The notes under the pieces are model-generated. The model had not been told where the DNA came from. It saw only the letters and a list, made by a program, of their open reading frames with translations, and did no database searches. From the NCBI RefSeq assembly GCF_026625845.1, contig NZ_CP113066.1, forward strand, positions 868,001-932,000: a stretch of DNA of 64,000 nt, given 5' to 3'. This DNA is from Agrococcus sp. SL85. GTDB lineage: Bacteria > Actinomycetota > Actinomycetes > Actinomycetales > Microbacteriaceae. Each line of letters begins with the position of its first letter. The stretch's first letter is position 1. Below, in pieces: positions 61,644 through 64,000 of this stretch. The translations under genes and the position numbers were made by a program.

Positions 61644-62826
61644 TCAGCGCGCGGCGAGGGACAGGGCGAGGCGCGCGTACGTGCGCGCCGCCGCTTCGAG
61701 GTCGGCGATCCGCACGCGCTCGTCGGGCTGGTGCGCCTGCCCCGTGATGTCGCCCGGGCCGAGGATGATCGCGGGGCAGCCGTGGTGGCGCGCCACGAAG
61801 CCGCCCTCGCACGCTGCCGTCCACGCCTCCACCGGAGCCGGCCGGCCCTCCGACTCGAGCGCCGCGACCGCGGCGCCGACGAGCGGGTGCGCGGGCGACG
61901 TCTCGAACCCAGGCATCTCCATGAGCAGCTCGGCGCTCGCGGCGCAGCCCGTGCCGGCGATCGCTGCGGCGATGCCGACCTCGAGCTCGGCGAGCGCGGC
62001 GGCACCCGTCTCGCCCGGCATCAGGCGCCGGTCGACGAGCAGCGTGCAGCGGTCCGGCACGATCGACGTGCCATGGCCGCCCTCGATGCGGCCGACGCTC
62101 CAGGTGGCGGAGCCCAGCAGCCCCGCGGCGCCCTCGCGCAGCCGCGCCTGGTCGCGCGCGATCCAGTCGACGATGCGCGCGGCGGCGGTGATCGCGCTCG
62201 CGCCGTCCTCCGGTCTGCCGGCGTGCGCGGCGCGTCCCTCGACCTCGATGCGCAGGTTCGCGGCGCCGCGGCAGGCGACGACGACCGCGAGGTCGGTGGG
62301 CTCGGCGACGATGCAGCCGAGGTAGGGCCGCGGCGGCAGGGCGAGGTGCGCCGCGACGCCGGTCGCGAGGTCCTCCTCGTCGACCGTCACGAGCAGCTCG
62401 AGCGGCAGCGACGGCCGCACCCGGTGCACGGCGGCCAGCGCCTGCAGCGCCGCCGCGAGGCCGCCCTTCATGTCGACGGCGCCCCGCCCGGTGAGCCAGC
62501 CGCCGTCGGCGCGCGGGCTGAAGGGGTCGGCGCTCCAGCCCTCCCCGGCAGGCACGACGTCGCTGTGCCCGAGCACGAGGACCCCGGGGGCCGATGCGCT
62601 CGGATCCGGCCCGAACCGGATCGACAGGTTCGGCCGCCCGGGCGCGACCTCCTGGCGGCTGCTCCGGCCGCCGAGGCGCGACGCGATCGCCTCGAGCACG
62701 CGGACCGCGGCGAGCTCCGTGCCGCCGGGGTTCTCGCTCGCGGCGAGGATGAGCGCCGCGGCGTCGGCGACGACCGTCGCGCCGTCGACGAGCGCGCGCC
62801 GCCGCCGCGTCCGCGCCCGCCGTCAT
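61644..62826 (-). CDS. M20-family metallohydrolase (ArgE/DapE-like) with a probable N-terminal frameshift
   Basis: M20 deacetylase/deacylase. Metal-site motifs in the main frame: VLGHSDVVPAG, GRGAVDMKGG, TVDEEDLATG and VAEPTDLAVV, with dimerisation domain ...GRAAHAGRPEDGAS. The frame as given opens only at a GTG at 62699 and lacks about 40 residues, yet homologous-looking coding (LVDGATVVADAAALILAASENPGG) continues upstream in that frame. An ATG at 62826, overlapping the M24 stop as ATGA, fits the true start if one extra base is present in the GCG-rich run near 62790-62825. Context suggests N-acetyl amino acid substrates of ectoine breakdown, unproven. Confidence 0.7.
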
Positions 62827-64000
62827 CCCGCCTCCCGCACGATGAGCTCGCGCGGCGCGTCGGTGAGCACCTCGACCGCGCCCTCGCCGATCGCGACCGA
62901 CTCGCTCAGCTCGCAGCCGAAGCCCTGCATCCACATGCCCGCGATCACGTGGAGGCACATGCCGGGCTCGAGCACCGTGGGGTCGTCCTGCCGCACCGAG
63001 ACCGTGCGCTCGCCCCAGTCGGGCGGGTAGCCGATGCCGATCGAGTAGCCGAGCCGCGATGCCTTCTCGTAGCCGGCACGGGCCAGGTGGGCGCGCCAGC
63101 CGGCATGCACCTCCTCCACCGCGCGGCCGGGGCGCAGCGCGTCCAGCACGAGCTCGAGCCCCTCGGCGGTCACGGCGGCGAGTCGCGCGAGCTCTGGCGT
63201 CGGCCGGCCGAGCGCGACCGTCCGCGCGAGCGGCGCGTGGTAGCGGCGGTGCGCGCCCGCGAGCTCGATCGACACCGCCTCCCCGGCTGCCAGGCGGCGA
63301 CCGGACCACGTCATGTGCGGGGTGTCGGCCGACTCGCCCGTCGGCAGCATCGGCACGATCGCGGGGTAGTCGCCGACCACCTCGCCGACGCCGGAGGCCT
63401 GCACCTGCGCGATCGCGGCCGCGACGTCGGCCTGCCGCACGCCCGGCGCGACCGCAGCGACGCCCGCGCGCATCGCGGCGCTCGCGACCGCGCCCGCGCG
63501 ACGCATGAGCTCGAGCTCCGCGGGGCTCTTCACGAGGCGCACCCAGTTGACGAGGTCGTGGGCGTCGACGAGCTCCGCGCCGGGCAGCCCCTCGCGGAGC
63601 GCGAGGAACGAGCGCACCGTGAGGAAGTGCGCCTCGCCCTCGTAGCCGATCCTGCCGCCGCCCAGCCCGCGGGCGCGGAGCTCGGCGGCCGCCCAGTCGA
63701 AGGGGTGCGCGTCCGTGCGGTGCACGAGCGACTCCGGGTAGCCGAGGATGCGGTCGGCCGGCAGCGCCGCGGAGCGGTGGGCGCCCGTCGCATCCATCGC
63801 GCGCATGACGAGCAGCGGCTCGGCGTCGAGCCGCACGAGCAGCACCTGCGGCATGTAGAACGACCACGCGTCGTAGCCGGTCAGGTAGTGGAGGTTGGCG
63901 GGATCGACGACGAGCAGCCCGTCGAGGCCCTGCGCCCGCATCCGCTCCCGCGTGCGCTCGAGCCGTCGCCCGAGCTCGGTCGCGCCGCTCGGCGGATCGG
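62823..64000 (-). CDS. M24-family hydrolase, ectoine hydrolase (DoeA/EutD)-like, 5' end outside the window
   Basis: A creatinase/prolidase-fold enzyme, at least 392 residues. The frame is open to the right edge (upstream of the ATG at 63941 it reads ...LGRRLERTRERM, typical M24 N-terminus), so the start lies outside. Features recalling ectoine hydrolases: YLTGYDAWSFYMPQ, GYPESLVHRTDAHPFDW, VNWVRLVKSPAE, TPHMTWSG and ELAGAHRRYHAPLARTV. The Asp ligands of true prolidases are replaced in that last segment. Paired with an M20 enzyme (ATGA), it may hydrolyse ectoine or a related compound. Family clear, substrate inferred. Confidence 0.85.
   Translation of the reverse strand, partial: DPPSGATELGRRLERTRERMRAQGLDGLLVVDPANLHYLTGYDAWSFYMPQVLLVRLDAEPLLVMRAMDATGAHRSAALPADRILGYPESLVHRTDAHPFDWAAAELRARGLGGGRIGYEGEAHFLTVRSFLALREGLPGAELVDAHDLVNWVRLVKSPAELELMRRAGAVASAAMRAGVAAVAPGVRQADVAAAIAQVQASGVGEVVGDYPAIVPMLPTGESADTPHMTWSGRRLAAGEAVSIELAGAHRRYHAPLARTVALGRPTPELARLAAVTAEGLELVLDALRPGRAVEEVHAGWRAHLARAGYEKASRLGYSIGIGYPPDWGERTVSVRQDDPTVLEPGMCLHVIAGMWMQGFGCELSESVAIGEGAVEVLTDAPRELIVREAG

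Overview
The window looks like the replication-origin region of a high-GC actinobacterium. The most likely group is the Microbacteriaceae (an Agrococcus-like member of the Micrococcales), inferred from gene order, gene families and codon bias; the species cannot be named from sequence alone. Nearly every gene is a recognisable chromosomal housekeeping gene. I see no insertion sequence, prophage, integrase or CRISPR array.

Layout. 1-9.9 kb is accessory metabolism and stress: a fur-like regulator with catalase (cut by the left edge), a small lipoprotein/membrane operon, a frameshifted aldo/keto reductase, an M20D amidohydrolase, a frameshifted FMN reductase, a YciI protein, an Fpg/Nei glycosylase, a NYN-LOTUS protein, an MFS exporter and a cysteine-free HesB-like protein. 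10.0-15.3 kb runs on the minus strand: dnaB, rplI, rpsR, ssb, rpsF, cca. 15.4-20.9 kb runs on the plus strand: DUF6049, murJ, a small membrane protein, trxB, trxA. 21.0-27.4 kb on the minus strand is the left arm of the origin: parB, parA, a 1.4 kb gene-free stretch with six parS sites, rsmG, jag, yidC, yidD, rnpA, rpmH. dnaA starts at 27.7 kb and oriC lies between dnaA and dnaN (29.2-29.6 kb). The right arm is dnaN, gnd, recF, DUF721, gyrB, gyrA, DUF3566, tRNA-Ile and tRNA-Ala. A four-gene acid-sugar cassette (GntR, DUF1537 kinase, beta-hydroxyacid dehydrogenase, GntP permease) sits between DUF721 and gyrB.

43.9-50.7 kb has a ThrE-type exporter, a BCCT osmolyte transporter, a NUDIX hydrolase, two small membrane proteins, a cyclophilin, a zinc-ribbon rhomboid protease and crgA. 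50.8-61.4 kb is the actinobacterial growth and division signalling locus: sortase E and a trpG/pabA amidotransferase on the plus strand, then the minus-strand operon fhaA-fhaB-pstP-rodA-pbpA-pknA-pknB. tRNA-Leu(CAG) follows, and the right edge carries an M20 hydrolase and an ectoine-hydrolase-like M24 enzyme that runs off the window.

How it works together: DnaA, DnaN, RecF, GyrAB, DnaB and SSB initiate and sustain replication; ParABS segregates the new origins; MurJ, RodA, PbpA, CrgA and the PASTA kinases drive and regulate wall synthesis; YidC, YidD, RnpA, RpmH and Jag serve membrane insertion and translation. The most notable non-coding features are the parS array with steadily shrinking spacing, a parS inside a terminator-like 34-bp palindrome, a 72-bp imperfect palindrome abutting dnaB, DnaA-box clusters outside oriC, and three genes each broken by an apparent one-base insertion.
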